A stretch of DNA of 64,000 nucleotides from Ruania alba (GCF_900105765.1 NZ_FNTX01000001.1:1336387-1400386), one strand, 5' to 3'; shown: positions 48,872 through 59,600, numbered from the stretch's first letter. Notes: generated from the sequence alone by a model not told the origin. Numbers and translations: made by a program.

Positions 48872-49640
48872 CCACGAGCTCCAGCACGTCCGGTCCGGCG
48901 CCCGGCGTGCGTTCCAGGCCAACCTGCTGCAACGTCGACCCGATCAGTTCCTCGGCCGCGCGCTGCACCCCGCGTGTGGTGCGCGGCGGAGCGCCCGGCC
49001 GGGTCAGTAGATGGTGGGTGAGGACACCTCGGGTGTGTTTGGCGTGGTGGGAGACCACGCTGCGCACGCCGTCGATCTCCTGGACCACCCGTATGGTCAC
49101 CCACGGCATTCCCGACGGCGGTCGCCAGGCTGGCACGTAGGCGCTGGACCGACAATCGATCACCACTCCCGGGTCACGGTCGACGAGACGTTCTCCCAGG
49201 GTCGAGGCCCAGTAGTTCGGCAACGAACCCAAGCCGGGCAGCCGGGTGGACATCGACAACCGGTAGGCGGGGATCCGGTCGGCAGGGGAGAGGACGCCCC
49301 ACAGTGCCGAGACGATCCGGACATCGGCATTGGCCCGGCGACGGGCCCCTCCGGTAAGCGCGCCGAGCCCGGCGGCCTCGTACAGCACACCGGTGTACAC
49401 CTGCGCGGCCGGCGCGCTCGGAGCAGTGCGCAGCCGGGTGTTGTGGGCCACCTCTTCGGTGAGCGAGGTCCCCACACCCAGGGCCCTGACGGCGTTTGGT
49501 GCGCTGCTCACGTCGGCGAGTGTGTCGAGGACCTCGCTACGAGCTGTGCGTAGTTCAGGGCGGGTGAGGCGGTCCAGGTCCACCGGTCGGCCGCGGACGG
49601 GAGCGGTCTTGCCCTCAGAGGGTGGCAGCAGGATGAGCAC
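48849..49640 (-). CDS. yaaA: Peroxide stress protein YaaA
   Basis: This 263-residue YaaA/DUF328 protein lowers free iron and protects DNA during peroxide stress in E. coli. It has the family's LILLPPSEGKT start, YTGVLYEAAGLGAL, RIVSALWGVLSPADRIPAYRLSM and HHAKHTRGVLTHHLL. The start is GTG 49640. It converges on the DUF1353 gene with a short overlap and is divergent from rnpB. Confidence 0.9.
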   Translation of the reverse strand: MLILLPPSEGKTAPVRGRPVDLDRLTRPELRTARSEVLDTLADVSSAPNAVRALGVGTSLTEEVAHNTRLRTAPSAPAAQVYTGVLYEAAGLGALTGGARRRANADVRIVSALWGVLSPADRIPAYRLSMSTRLPGLGSLPNYWASTLGERLVDRDPGVVIDCRSSAYVPAWRPPSGMPWVTIRVVQEIDGVRSVVSHHAKHTRGVLTHHLLTRPGAPPRTTRGVQRAAEELIGSTLQQVGLERTPGAGPDVLELVVSPPAGR

Positions 49641-49674
49641 GGTCAGATAACCTCACGGGCGGTAGAGTACGGGT

Positions 49675-50045
49675 GGATGAGTCGGCCAGGCGGCCGCGTC
49701 ACGAGGCAACTCGTGCCGAGGAACGTCCGGGCTCCACAGGGCAGAGTGGTGGGTAACACCCACCCGGGGTGACCCGCGGGACAGTGCCACAGAAAGTAGA
49801 CCGCCGTCCGGTCCGCCGGACGGTCAGGGTGAAAGGGTGGTGTAAGAGACCACCAGCGTGCCGGGTGACCGGTGCGGCTAGGTAAACCCCACTCGGAGCA
49901 AGACCAGACAGGAAGCGCACGAGGGTAGCCCGCCCGAGCTTCCGGGTAGGTCGCTGGAGGCGTGCGGCAACGTACGTCGTAGATGGATGGCCGCCACCGA
50001 GGCATACGCCTCGGGACAGAACCCGGCGTACCGGCCGGCTCATCC
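49675..50045 (+). ncRNA. rnpB: RNase P RNA (bacterial class A)
   Basis: The catalytic RNA of RNase P matures tRNA 5' ends. The ends pair (GGATGAGTCGGCC near 49675 with GGCCGGCTCATCC ending at 50045). Conserved elements occur in order: GAGGAACGTCCGGGCTCC with CACAGGGCAGAGTGGTGGGT, then GACAGTGCCACAGAAA, GGGTGAAAGGGTGG, AGAGACCACCAGCG, GGTGACCGG, CTAGGTAAACCCCAC and GCAAGACCAGACAGG. The ends are estimated from the P1 helix. It lies between yaaA and ppgK on the opposite strand. Confidence 0.93.
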
Positions 50046-50080
50046 ACTCTCCGTCCTGGCAGTTCCGACTCCTGCAGATC

Positions 50081-50866
50081 TCAGGCGTTCTGGGCCGCCA
50101 GCACCGCGGCACCGATGATCCCGGCCTTGTTGCGCAGCTGGGCGGGAACGATGGGCGTCGTCAGGTCCAGCAGTGGGAGGAACTCCTCGTGATCCTTCGA
50201 CACGCCACCTCCGACCACGAACAGGTCGGGGGAGAAGAGGAACTCCACGTGGGAGAAATACCGCTGCAGTCGCTCCGCCCATTCGGGGTAGGTGAGCTCC
50301 TCCTTGTCCTTGACCGAGGATGCGGCACGCTTCTCGGCGTCATAGCCGTCGATCTCGAGGTGCCCGAGCTCGAAGTTCGGCACCAGCACCCCGTTGTGGA
50401 TCATCGCGCTACCGATCCCCGTGCCGAGGGTGAGCACCAGCACGCTGCCCTGCTGCACCTTCGCCGCGCCGTACACCGTCTCGGCATAACCAGCGGCGTC
50501 GGCGTCATTGACCACATGGGCGCGATGCCCGGTGGCCCGGCGGGTCACCTCGGCCACATCGGTACCGATCCAACGCTTGTCCACATTGGCGGCGGTGTGC
50601 GCCACACCGTGCTTGATCACGCCGGGAAAGGTCACGCCGATGTGCGCATCGGCCGGCAGGTCGAAGTGCTCGACCACGGCCGCCAGCACCTCTCCGACAG
50701 CCTCCGGGCTGGACTCCTCCGGGGTGGGGATCCGGAACTTCTTGGTGATCAGCTCGCCCGAATTGAGGTGCACCGGAGCGCCCTTGATCCCGGAACCGCC
50801 GATGTCGATACCGAACCCGATCTGTGCCGGGTCGGTCTCGGCGACGGCCTGCGTGTCCTTGCTCAT
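50081..50866 (-). CDS. ppgK: Polyphosphate glucokinase
   Basis: This 261-residue ROK-family kinase phosphorylates glucose with polyphosphate or ATP. It has the N-terminal phosphate loop GIDIGGSGIKGA, catalytic VVNDADAAGYAE, LTLGTGIGSAM and NFELGHLEIDG. The zinc-binding CxCGxxGC of other ROK kinases is absent, as in polyphosphate glucokinases. The start is ATG 50866 (MSKDTQAVAE). It ends 35 bases from rnpB. Confidence 0.9.
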   Translation of the reverse strand: MSKDTQAVAETDPAQIGFGIDIGGSGIKGAPVHLNSGELITKKFRIPTPEESSPEAVGEVLAAVVEHFDLPADAHIGVTFPGVIKHGVAHTAANVDKRWIGTDVAEVTRRATGHRAHVVNDADAAGYAETVYGAAKVQQGSVLVLTLGTGIGSAMIHNGVLVPNFELGHLEIDGYDAEKRAASSVKDKEELTYPEWAERLQRYFSHVEFLFSPDLFVVGGGVSKDHEEFLPLLDLTTPIVPAQLRNKAGIIGAAVLAAQNA

Positions 50867-51013
50867 GGGCGGTGCTTTCGTCCGGAGGGTCTGGGCAGGA
50901 AGCGGTGGTCGCGGCGACGCGTCCACAGCCCGGGAAACAGTCTATGGGTGCTCTGGAGTGCGCCTCGATCGGCGCGCGTGGATAATCAGATCGCGAGAAG
51001 GGCGGTGGTATCG

Positions 51014-51226
51014 GTGAGGCATCGGGGTGACTCCAGCGAGGGGTACTACTACAATCTGAGAACTGGTGAGATCGAGCACGGCTACGTGAGCGACTGGCAC
51101 GACCGGATCGGGCCATACGCCACCGCCACGGAGGCGGCCTCAGCGCTTGAACGAGCACACGCCCGCAACGAGGCGTGGGAGGCCGAGGACAGGCAGTGGT
51201 ACGACGATCCGGACGAGCACGAATAA
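51014..51226 (+). CDS. Small conserved aromatic-rich protein
   Basis: This 70-residue acidic protein is built around GYYYNLRTGEIEHGYVSDWH and DRIGPYATATEAASALERAHARNEAWEAEDRQWY. Small proteins with this pattern (YYY near the start, then GPYxTxxEA, then a helix ending in NExWDxxD) are widespread in actinobacteria and unassigned. GTG 51014 is chosen for spacing from AGGGCGG; GTG 51005 and 50978 are alternatives. The following amidase gene lies 44 bases downstream in the same direction. Confidence 0.75.
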   Translation: MRHRGDSSEGYYYNLRTGEIEHGYVSDWHDRIGPYATATEAASALERAHARNEAWEAEDRQWYDDPDEHE

Positions 51227-51270
51227 TCACCACCGACGATGTGATCAACCGCCCAGGACGAGGAGAACCG

Positions 51271-52068
51271 ATGCGCTCGAGTGTGCGCCGTCTACTGGGC
51301 GTGCCTGCCCTCGCGCTGGCTGGACTCCTCATGGTGGCCCCGGCCGCCAGTGCCGCACCGGAGCAGGAGGACGACGTCAAGCAGGTCGGCGCCGGCATCG
51401 GGGCGCGACCGCTGGTCGGCCTGCGGATCGCGATCGACCCAGGTCACAACGGGGGCAATGGCCAGAACCCGGAGGAGATCAACGAGCGTGTGCCTGATGG
51501 ACGTGGCGGTGAGAAGGCCTGCAACACGGCCGGTACCACCTCGGCGACCGGGTACCCCGAGCATGCGTTCACCTTCGACGTCTCCACCCGACTGGCCGAG
51601 CAGCTCCGGGACCAAGGCGCGGTGGTGTTCCTCACCCGCGAGGACGACGAGGGCGTCGGGCCGTGCGTGGATCGTCGCGGTACCTTCGCCGAGGATCATG
51701 ACGTCGACCTGATGCTCTCCCTGCACGCGAACGGTTCGACCGACCGCGAGCAGCAGGGCTTCTTCGCGATCGTCGCCGAGCCGCCGCTCTCGGACTCCCA
51801 GCAGGAACCGAGCCAGGACCTCGCCACCGTCATGATCGAAGCGCTCGGCACGGCCGGTTTCGCCCAGAGCGACCTGGACGAGGATGCAGTCCTCGAACGT
51901 GACGACCTCGCGACCCTGAACTTCGCCCGTCGGCCGACCGTTCTGCTCGAGCTCGGTGAGATGCGCAATCCCGAAGAAGCCGCCGTGATGGAGACCGAGG
52001 AAGGTCGCCAACGGTATGCCGACGCGCTTCTCGACGGCGTACACACCTGGGTGGACGAGAACCGCTGA
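51271..52068 (+). CDS. Secreted N-acetylmuramoyl-L-alanine amidase (Amidase_3)
   Basis: This 265-residue enzyme cleaves the bond between muramic acid and the peptide in the cell wall. A signal peptide (RRLLGVPALALAGLLMVAPA, then ASA) precedes the catalytic domain. The zinc ligands are H in AIDPGHNGG, E in GYPEHAFTFD and H in LMLSLHANGS, and the catalytic Glu is in VLLELGEMRN. There is no wall-binding domain. ATG 51271 has GAGGAGAACCG upstream. Confidence 0.9.
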   Translation: MRSSVRRLLGVPALALAGLLMVAPAASAAPEQEDDVKQVGAGIGARPLVGLRIAIDPGHNGGNGQNPEEINERVPDGRGGEKACNTAGTTSATGYPEHAFTFDVSTRLAEQLRDQGAVVFLTREDDEGVGPCVDRRGTFAEDHDVDLMLSLHANGSTDREQQGFFAIVAEPPLSDSQQEPSQDLATVMIEALGTAGFAQSDLDEDAVLERDDLATLNFARRPTVLLELGEMRNPEEAAVMETEEGRQRYADALLDGVHTWVDENR

Positions 52069-52132
52069 GCCCCGGCGTCAGCGGGCGGGCGCGTGCGGCC
52101 CGTGCTGAGGTGACGGGACTGCGCGCCGGTCG

Positions 52133-52987
52133 TCAGTCGGCGTAGGAGTGATCCTGCGTGGGAAAGACCCCGCCACGCACCTCGGCGGCGTAGTCCGAGG
52201 CCGCTTGGTGCAGTTGCGCGCCGATCTGGGCGAACTGTTTCGCGAACCGCGGTGACCAGTCGCCCATTCCGGCCATGTCGAGCCAGACCAGAACCTGGCC
52301 GTCGCAGCTGGGACCTGCACCGATACCGATCGTGGGGATCTGCAGGACCTCGGAGGCACGTGCGGCGACCGGTGCCGGCACCATCTCCAGGACGACCGCC
52401 ACAGCACCGGCCTCCTGCAGGGCGACCGCGTCCTCGCACAACCGCCCGGCGGCGTCGTCACCGCGGCCCTGCACCCGCTTGCCGCCGAGCATGTGCTCAG
52501 ACTGCGGGGTGAAGCCGATGTGCCCGACGACGGGAATGCCGGCGCCAGTGATCAGGCGGACATGCTCGGCGACCCGGGTGCCCCCCTCGAACTTCACGGC
52601 CTGAGCGCCACCCTCCTTCAGCATGCGCACGGCGCTGGCCAGCGCCTGCTGCGGACCTGCCTCGTAGGAACCGAAGGGGAGATCGGCCACCACCATCGCT
52701 CGCTGGGTCGACCGCGAGACTGCGCGAACCGCGGGCAACAGTTCCTCCATCGTCACCGGGATGGTGCTCTCGTGGCCGAGCATGTTGTCCCCGACAGAGT
52801 CACCCACCAGCAGCATGTCGATCCCGGCCGCATCGAAGATGCGCGCCGTCGGGGCGTCATAGGCCGTCAGCATGGTGAGGCGCTCACCCGCCGCCTTGGC
52901 CGCCGTCAGGTGGTGCACCCGGACCCGCTTGCCACCACCGACCGGGGGGAGCGTGGACGAACTCGACTCACCGTTCACCTGTGCCAT
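52133..52987 (-). CDS. panB: 3-methyl-2-oxobutanoate hydroxymethyltransferase
   Basis: This 284-residue enzyme makes ketopantoate from alpha-ketoisovalerate and methylene-tetrahydrofolate, the first committed step of pantothenate synthesis. It has LTMLTAYDAPTARIFDAAGID, the metal site LLVGDSVGDNMLG, GAQAVKFEGG, GHIGFTPQS and IPTIGIGAGPSCDGQVLVW. The start is ATG 52987. It is divergent from nadE, 39 bases apart. No other pantothenate gene is present. Confidence 0.94.
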   Translation of the reverse strand: MAQVNGESSSSTLPPVGGGKRVRVHHLTAAKAAGERLTMLTAYDAPTARIFDAAGIDMLLVGDSVGDNMLGHESTIPVTMEELLPAVRAVSRSTQRAMVVADLPFGSYEAGPQQALASAVRMLKEGGAQAVKFEGGTRVAEHVRLITGAGIPVVGHIGFTPQSEHMLGGKRVQGRGDDAAGRLCEDAVALQEAGAVAVVLEMVPAPVAARASEVLQIPTIGIGAGPSCDGQVLVWLDMAGMGDWSPRFAKQFAQIGAQLHQAASDYAAEVRGGVFPTQDHSYAD

Positions 52988-53026
52988 GCAGCCAGCCTAT
53001 CCCCGTGGGCCTGACAGACTGAGCCC

Positions 53027-55105
53027 ATGAGTGCCCGAACGCTTGCCCCTGGCTTTCACTCCCTGTACCGCCATGGCTTCGCCCGTGTGGCGACGTGCAC
53101 GATCGACCTGCGTCTGGCCGACCCGGAGCACAACGTCGACGCCGTGCTCGCCCAGGCGCGTGCCTGTGATGGCGACGGCGTCGCGGTGGCGGTCTTCGCC
53201 GAACTCTGCCTGACCGGCTACAGCATCGACGACCTGTTCCTCGCGGACCCGTTGCTGCGCGCTACGGATGCCGCGCTGGGGAGGCTCGTCGCTGAGAGCG
53301 CCCACCTGCTGCCGGTGCTCGTGGTGGGGGCGCCGATCCAGCACCGCAACAGGCTGTACAACGCCGCGATCGTGATTCACCGCGGCCGGGTGCTCGGTGT
53401 GGCTCCGAAGTCGTTGCTGCCGACCTATCGCGAGTTTTACGAGCGCCGACACTTCGCCCCGGGCGACGATCAGCGTGGCAGCGAGTGCCTGATCGACGGG
53501 CACCGGGTGCCGTTCGGGCCGGACCTGCTGTTCGAGGCCGAGGATCTGCCCGGGCTCGTGCTGCATGCCGAGGTGTGCGAGGACATGTGGGTTCCCATCC
53601 CGCCGAGCGCCGAGGCCGCCCTTGCCGGAGCCACGGTCCTGGCCAACCTGTCCGGAAGTCCGATCACCGTCGGCCGGGCCGAGGATCGGCATCTGCTGTG
53701 CCGTTCGGCCTCAGCGCGGTGTCTCGCCGCGTACGTGTACGCCGCGGCTGGTGCGGGGGAGTCCAGCAACGACCTCGCCTGGGACGGTCAGACGATGATC
53801 TACGAGGCGGGTCGGCTTCTCGCGCAGACGCAGCGGTTTGCCGACGAGCCGCAACGGGCCGTGGCGGACGTCGACCTGGACCTGCTCCGTCAGGAACGTC
53901 TGCGGCAAGGCACCTTCGACGACAACCGCCGCACGCACGCTCGCCGTACCGAGGAGTTCCGCACCGTGCGGTTCCGGGTGAACCCCCCGAGCGGGGACCT
54001 GGGTCTGCGCCGGGGCGTCGACCGGTTCCCGTTCGTGCCCGACGACGAGGCGCGCCTTGCGCAGGACTGTTACGAGGCGTTCAACATCCAGGTCGCCGCA
54101 CTGGAACAACGGATGCGTGCGATCGGCTCGCCGCAGTTGGTGATCGGCGTGTCCGGCGGCCTCGATTCCACGCACGCCCTGCTCGTGGCTGCGCGGGCGA
54201 TGGACCGGCTCGGCCGCCCCCGCACCGACATCCTCGGATTCACCCTGCCCGGGTTCGCCACGAGCGAGCACACGCGCTCGAACGCGTGGGCGCTCGGGCG
54301 TGCGCTGGGCGTGACGTTCGAAGAGATCGACATCACCCCGGCCGCGCGCGAGATGCTCGAGAAGATCGGCCACCCGTTCGCCTCCGGCGAGCCGGTCTAC
54401 GACGTCACGTTCGAGAACGTGCAGGCCGGCTTGCGTACGGACTACCTGTTCCGGCTCGCCAACGCACGAGGCGGGATCGTGGTCGGAACGGGGGACCTGT
54501 CGGAGATGGCCCTCGGCTGGTGTACCTACGGTGTGGGCGATCAGATGTCGCACTACGCGGTCAACGTCGGCGTCCCGAAGACGATGATCCAGCACCTGGT
54601 CCGATGGGTGATCGCCTCCGGCCAGTTTCCCGAGGAGACCGGTGAGGTGCTGCAATCGGTCCTCGACACCCGGATCACGCCAGAGCTGGTACCCACGGGT
54701 GAGGATGAGGAGGTGCAGAGCACCGAGGACACGATCGGACCCTACTCGCTGCATGACTTCACGCTGTTCTACGTGCTGCGGCACGGTTTCGCCCCGAGCA
54801 AGATCGCCTTTCTCGCCGAGCACGCGTGGAAGGACCCGGACGCAGGGGCATGGCCACCGGGGTTCCCGGCCGACGCACGGTACGGCTACGACATCGCCGA
54901 GATCCGGCGCTGGCTCGAGGTGTTCGTCCGCCGGTTCTTCGGCTTCAGCCAGTTCAAACGGACGGCGATCCCGAACGGGCCGAAGGTCGCCGCAGGCGGC
55001 GCGCTCTCCCCGCGGGGGGAGTGGCGCGCACCCTCGGACGCCACAGCGACCGTCTGGTTGGCTGAGCTGGCTCGCGCCGTGGATGGGACAACCGGGGCCG
55101 AGTAG
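53027..55105 (+). CDS. nadE: Glutamine-dependent NAD+ synthetase
   Basis: This 692-residue enzyme makes NAD+ from deamido-NAD+ with ammonia from its own glutaminase. The nitrilase-type domain has E59 in VAVFAELCLTGYS, K128 in VLGVAPKSLLPTY and C184 in LHAEVCEDMW. The synthetase domain has the pyrophosphatase loop VIGVSGGLDSTHALL (about residues 371-386) and GTGDLSEMALGWCTYGVGDQ. The length is normal for actinobacteria. ATG 53027 is the start. Confidence 0.95.
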   Translation: MSARTLAPGFHSLYRHGFARVATCTIDLRLADPEHNVDAVLAQARACDGDGVAVAVFAELCLTGYSIDDLFLADPLLRATDAALGRLVAESAHLLPVLVVGAPIQHRNRLYNAAIVIHRGRVLGVAPKSLLPTYREFYERRHFAPGDDQRGSECLIDGHRVPFGPDLLFEAEDLPGLVLHAEVCEDMWVPIPPSAEAALAGATVLANLSGSPITVGRAEDRHLLCRSASARCLAAYVYAAAGAGESSNDLAWDGQTMIYEAGRLLAQTQRFADEPQRAVADVDLDLLRQERLRQGTFDDNRRTHARRTEEFRTVRFRVNPPSGDLGLRRGVDRFPFVPDDEARLAQDCYEAFNIQVAALEQRMRAIGSPQLVIGVSGGLDSTHALLVAARAMDRLGRPRTDILGFTLPGFATSEHTRSNAWALGRALGVTFEEIDITPAAREMLEKIGHPFASGEPVYDVTFENVQAGLRTDYLFRLANARGGIVVGTGDLSEMALGWCTYGVGDQMSHYAVNVGVPKTMIQHLVRWVIASGQFPEETGEVLQSVLDTRITPELVPTGEDEEVQSTEDTIGPYSLHDFTLFYVLRHGFAPSKIAFLAEHAWKDPDAGAWPPGFPADARYGYDIAEIRRWLEVFVRRFFGFSQFKRTAIPNGPKVAAGGALSPRGEWRAPSDATATVWLAELARAVDGTTGAE

Positions 55106-55111
55106 CCACCG

Positions 55112-55129
55112 GTCCGCGCCTGCGCGGAC
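55112..55129 (+). terminator. Short hairpin after nadE
   Basis: GTCCGCG (55112-55118) and CGCGGAC (55123-55129) form a 7-bp stem with a four-base loop, just after the nadE stop and 115 bases before glnA2. It could end nadE transcription, though no T-tract follows. Confidence 0.4.
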
Positions 55130-55243
55130 GTGGGAGCGTAGGCCGCCCGAGCGGGCCAGCGGACCTGCCATGATGGGGGCACAGACCTGAGAGCACACCG
55201 CCGGTGTCGCACCGCACGGGCCACGACCATCAGGAGTAGTGGA

Positions 55244-56578
55244 ATGGACAAGCAGCAGGAGTACGTGCTTCGGGCTATCGAGGAGCGGGACGTCCGGTTC
55301 ATCCGGCTCTGGTTCACCGATGTGCTGGGCGTGCTCAAGTCGGTTGCGATCGCGCCGGCCGAGCTCGAGGGCGCGTTCGTCGAGGGAATCGGCTTCGACG
55401 GTTCCTCGATCGAGGGGCTCTCGCGCGTCTCGGAGTCCGACCTCATCCTCCGGCCCGACCCGAGCACCTTCCAGATCCTGCCCTGGCGAGGTGGCAAGCA
55501 CGGCACCGCTCGGATGTTCTGCGACATCCTCACACCGGACGGGGAGTCCTCGGCTGCGGATCCGCGCAATGTCCTCAAGCGCGCGCTCGCGGTTGCCGGC
55601 GATGCGGGGTTCACCTTCTACACCCACCCCGAGATCGAGTTCTACCTGTTCAAGGCGCTCGAGAACGACACCGATCCGCTGATCCCGATCGACAACGCCG
55701 GCTACTTCGATCACGTGGCGCGTGGCCAGGGCCACGACTTCCGGCGCGCGGCGATCACCCTGCTGGAATCCATGGGGATCTCCGTGGAGTTCTCCCACCA
55801 CGAGGCCGGACCGGGACAGAACGAGATCGATCTGCGTTATGCCGACGGACTCAGCACTGCTGACAACATCATGACCTTCCGATCGGTGGTGAAGGAGGTC
55901 TCCATCGAGCAGGGCTTCACCACCTCCTTCATGCCGAAGCCGCTGGCCGGTCAGCCCGGCTCCGGGATGCACACGCACCTGTCCCTGTTCGAGGGGGACT
56001 CGAACGCCTTCTACGAGCCGGGTGGGGAGTACCAGCTCTCCGGGACCGGTCGTGCCTTCATCGCCGGCCTGCTGCGGCACGCCGCGGAGATCACCGCGGT
56101 CACGAACCAGTTCGTGAACTCCTACAAGCGCCTCTGGGGTGGCCAGGAAGCGCCGAACTACGTGTGCTGGGGGCACAACAACCGGTCTGCGTTGGTGCGC
56201 GTGCCGATGTACAAGCCTTCCAAGGGTCAGTCTGCGCGGGTGGAGTACCGCGGTCTGGACGCGGCCGCCAACCCGTACCTCGGATTCGCTGTCCTGCTGC
56301 GTGCTGGTCTGAAGGGTGTGCAAGAGGGCTACGAACTGCCCGAGGAGGCCGAGGACAACGTCTGGGAGTTGTCCGACACCGAACGTCGAGCGCTCGGGAT
56401 CGAACCGTTGCCGGGCAGCCTGAACGAGGCGGTGGCCGTGATGGAACGGTCCGAGCTGGTGGCCGAGACGCTTGGTGAGCAGGTGTTCACGCATTTCCTG
56501 GCGAACAAGCGCCAGGAGTGGACCGACTATCGCGCTCAGGTGACACCGTACGAGCTGGCCCGTGTCGGCCTGATCTGA
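55244..56578 (+). CDS. glnA2: Glutamine synthetase, GlnA2 type
   Basis: This 444-residue class I glutamine synthetase joins ammonia and glutamate. It has GFDGSSIEGL, EIEFYLF, the ATP-binding HHEAGPGQNEIDLRYADG, MPKPLAGQPGSGMHTHLSLF and NSYKRL. The loop that carries the adenylylated Tyr in GlnA1 (NLYDLPPEE) reads NVWELSDTE here, with Trp at residue 374, so it should not be controlled by GlnE. This and the shorter length match mycobacterial GlnA2. glnE follows 62 bases downstream. Activity as a true glutamine synthetase is likely but not proven by sequence. Confidence 0.92.
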   Translation: MDKQQEYVLRAIEERDVRFIRLWFTDVLGVLKSVAIAPAELEGAFVEGIGFDGSSIEGLSRVSESDLILRPDPSTFQILPWRGGKHGTARMFCDILTPDGESSAADPRNVLKRALAVAGDAGFTFYTHPEIEFYLFKALENDTDPLIPIDNAGYFDHVARGQGHDFRRAAITLLESMGISVEFSHHEAGPGQNEIDLRYADGLSTADNIMTFRSVVKEVSIEQGFTTSFMPKPLAGQPGSGMHTHLSLFEGDSNAFYEPGGEYQLSGTGRAFIAGLLRHAAEITAVTNQFVNSYKRLWGGQEAPNYVCWGHNNRSALVRVPMYKPSKGQSARVEYRGLDAAANPYLGFAVLLRAGLKGVQEGYELPEEAEDNVWELSDTERRALGIEPLPGSLNEAVAVMERSELVAETLGEQVFTHFLANKRQEWTDYRAQVTPYELARVGLI

Positions 56579-56640
56579 GACCGTCGGCGGGCCCGGGCGA
56601 ATCGCCGGTGCGCGCGCGAACGAACGAAGGGAAGGACCTG

Positions 56641-59600
56641 ATGGGTCGGCCGGTGTCGTTGACCGGGTTGCTCGCGCGTGCCGGCTTCCGCGAGGTGAGC
56701 CGCGATGCGGACATGTTCGCGGAGCCGTTCCTCGCCGGAGTGTGCGACCGGCTCGAGGCCGATGGGTTGGAACGCCTGGTGGCCGCGCTCGGTCGAGCCG
56801 CGGACCCGGATCAGGCGTTGCTGAGTCTCCTCCGCCTCGGTGAGGCTGCGCAGCCGGAGGAAGGCCGATTGCAACAGGTCCTGGCCACTGACTCGGTCCA
56901 CCGTGACCGGTTGCTGGCCGTGCTCGGCGCGTCCCCAGCGCTGGGGGACTGGCTGGTCAGCCACCCGGCTGATGCCGGCCTCGTGATCGATGGTCCCGAC
57001 GGCGTCCGTCGCGACCCGTCGGCCGTGCGCGCCCTGATGCTGGAATCGGTGGGTGCCGACCCGACCGCCCTGGTGCCGGTGGCGGGTGCCCCCGGGGGCG
57101 AAGGCACGCTGGACGAGATGCGGCGCAGCTACCGCCGGATGCTGCTCGAGATCGCCACCGAGGACCTGACTTCCGATGATCCGGAGGCACTGCTGCCCGA
57201 CGTCGCTGCAGCGCTGGCGCACCTTGCCGGGGCAGCACTCGAGGCTGCGCTCGCGCTGGCCCGCGCTGAGCTGCCCGACCGCGGCATGGGGGTGCGGTTG
57301 GCGGTGCTCGGCATGGGCAAGACGGGTGGCGCCGAGCTCAACTACATCTCGGACGTCGACGTGATCTACGTGGCTGAACCGGCCGGTGACGAGGCGGAGG
57401 ATGTCGCCCTGCGGACCGGCACCAAGCTCGCCGCGGCGCTGGCGCGGATGTGCTCGATGCCCTCGCGCGAACCAGCCCTATGGGAGGTCGATGCGGCACT
57501 ACGACCGGAAGGGAAGAACGGGCCACTGGTCCGCACCCTGAGCTCACACGTGAGCTACTACGAACGCTGGGCGAAGACCTGGGAGTTCCAGGCGCTGCTG
57601 AAGGCGCGACATGTGGCCGGGGACGCCCAACTGAGCGCTGCGTACCTGGAGGCCACTCGACCGATGGTGTGGGACGCCGTCGGACGGGAGAACTTCGTCG
57701 AGGACGCCCAGGCGATGCGGCGGCGGGTGGAGGACCACGTGCCGGTCGCCGAGGCGGAACGGCAGATCAAGCTGGGGCGCGGCGGGCTTCGAGACGTGGA
57801 GTTCACCGTCCAGCTGTTGCAACTGGTGCACGGCCGGGTGGACCCGGCGATCCGGTCGGCGAACACCCTGGACGCGCTGGCTGCGCTCTCCGCGGGCGGC
57901 TATGTGGGGCGCGACCACGCCGCCGAGCTGGGCCGCTGCTACCGCTTCCTACGGGTGCTCGAGCACCGCGTGCAGCTCGCCCGCCTGCGACGGACCCACC
58001 TGATGCCGACCAGTGCGGAGGAGCTTCTTCGGCTCGCGCGCGCGGCACGTCTGACGGTGGACGGCCCGGACGGGCTGAACGCGCGATGGCGAGCCACCCG
58101 CCGTCAGGTGCGGCGGTTGCACGAAGACCTGTTCTACCGGCCGCTGCTGCCGGAGACCGCACGCCTCTCGGCCGACGACGTGACCTTGACCGCCGAGGCC
58201 GCGACCGCCCGGCTGCGAGCGATCGGCTACCAGGACCCCGACGGCGCCACGCGACACATCAAGGCACTCACCGAGGGCGTCTCCCGGCGTGCGTCGATCC
58301 AGCGTCAGCTTCTGCCGGTGATGCTCGGCTGGTTCGCCGAGGGGAGCGACCCCGACGGCGCGCTGCTCGCGTTCCGCAAGCTCTCGGACTCCCTGGGCAG
58401 TACCCACTGGTACCTCAAACTGCTCCGCGACTCCGGCGCAGCGGCGGACCGGCTCGCCCACCTGCTCGCCGCCTCCACCTATGTGGCCGACAACCTCGCC
58501 CAGCTGACCGACGCCGTCGCCTGGTTGGACGAGGACAAGGATCTGCAGCCGCGCACGCCGGAGGCGCTGGAGACACAGATGGACGCCATGCTGGTGCGGC
58601 GTGCCGACGCGAAGAAGGCCGCCTCGGCGGTCCGCTTCCTGCGACGCCGTGAGCTCACCCGGGGATCGGTCCGGGACGTCCTCGAGCACGTGCCGGTGGA
58701 TACCTGCCGTCGCGTGATCGCCCCCGCAGCGGATATGGCCCTCGCCGGGGCGCTGCGGATCGCCGCGCACGAGGCCAACACCAAGCATGGGCTCGAAGAC
58801 TCTCCGACGGATTTTCTCGTGGTGGCCATGGGGCGTCTCGGCGGCGGCGAGATCGGGTACGCCAGCGACGCCGATGTGATGTTCGTCCACGACCCTCGTC
58901 CGGGTGCCGACCAGCAGCTCGCCAAGGAGTGGGCCGTGGACGTGGCCGGAGCGATCGGGAGTCTGCTCGGGGTCATGTCCACTGAGCCCCAGTTGCAGGT
59001 GGATACGGCATTGCGCCCCGAGGGCAAGCAGGGACCGGTCGTGCGGACGCTGGACTCCTACGCCGAGTACTACCAACGCTGGGCCCTGGGCTGGGAGCGG
59101 CAGGCGTTGCTGCGGGCGCGGCAGGCGGGAGGCGACCCAGGACTGGGGGAGCGGTTCGCCCGGCTGATCGATCCCTACCGGTATCCCGCGGCGGGACTCG
59201 ACAGCGGCGAGCTGCGTGAACTTCGCCGGATCAAGGCGCGGGTGGAAGCCGAACGACTACCGCGTGGAGTGCCGGCAACCCACCACCTCAAGCTCGGCCG
59301 CGGCGGGCTCTCCGACGTCGAGTGGACGGCACAACTGCTCCAACTCCAGCATGCCGGACAACACCCGGAGCTTCGCGTGACAGGAACTCGCGAGGCGTTG
59401 CTGGCCGCTCGGGACCTGACGTTGCTGAGCGGTTCGGACGCGGACCGCCTGATCCGGGCGTGGGAGCTGGCCACCCGGTTGCGCAACGCCATCGTGCTCG
59501 CCTCCGGTCGCACGCACGGGCAACGCGTGGATGTACTGCCGAGCGAGCGGCAGACCCTTGCTACCGTGTCCCGCCTGCTCGGGTACCCGGTGGGGCACGC

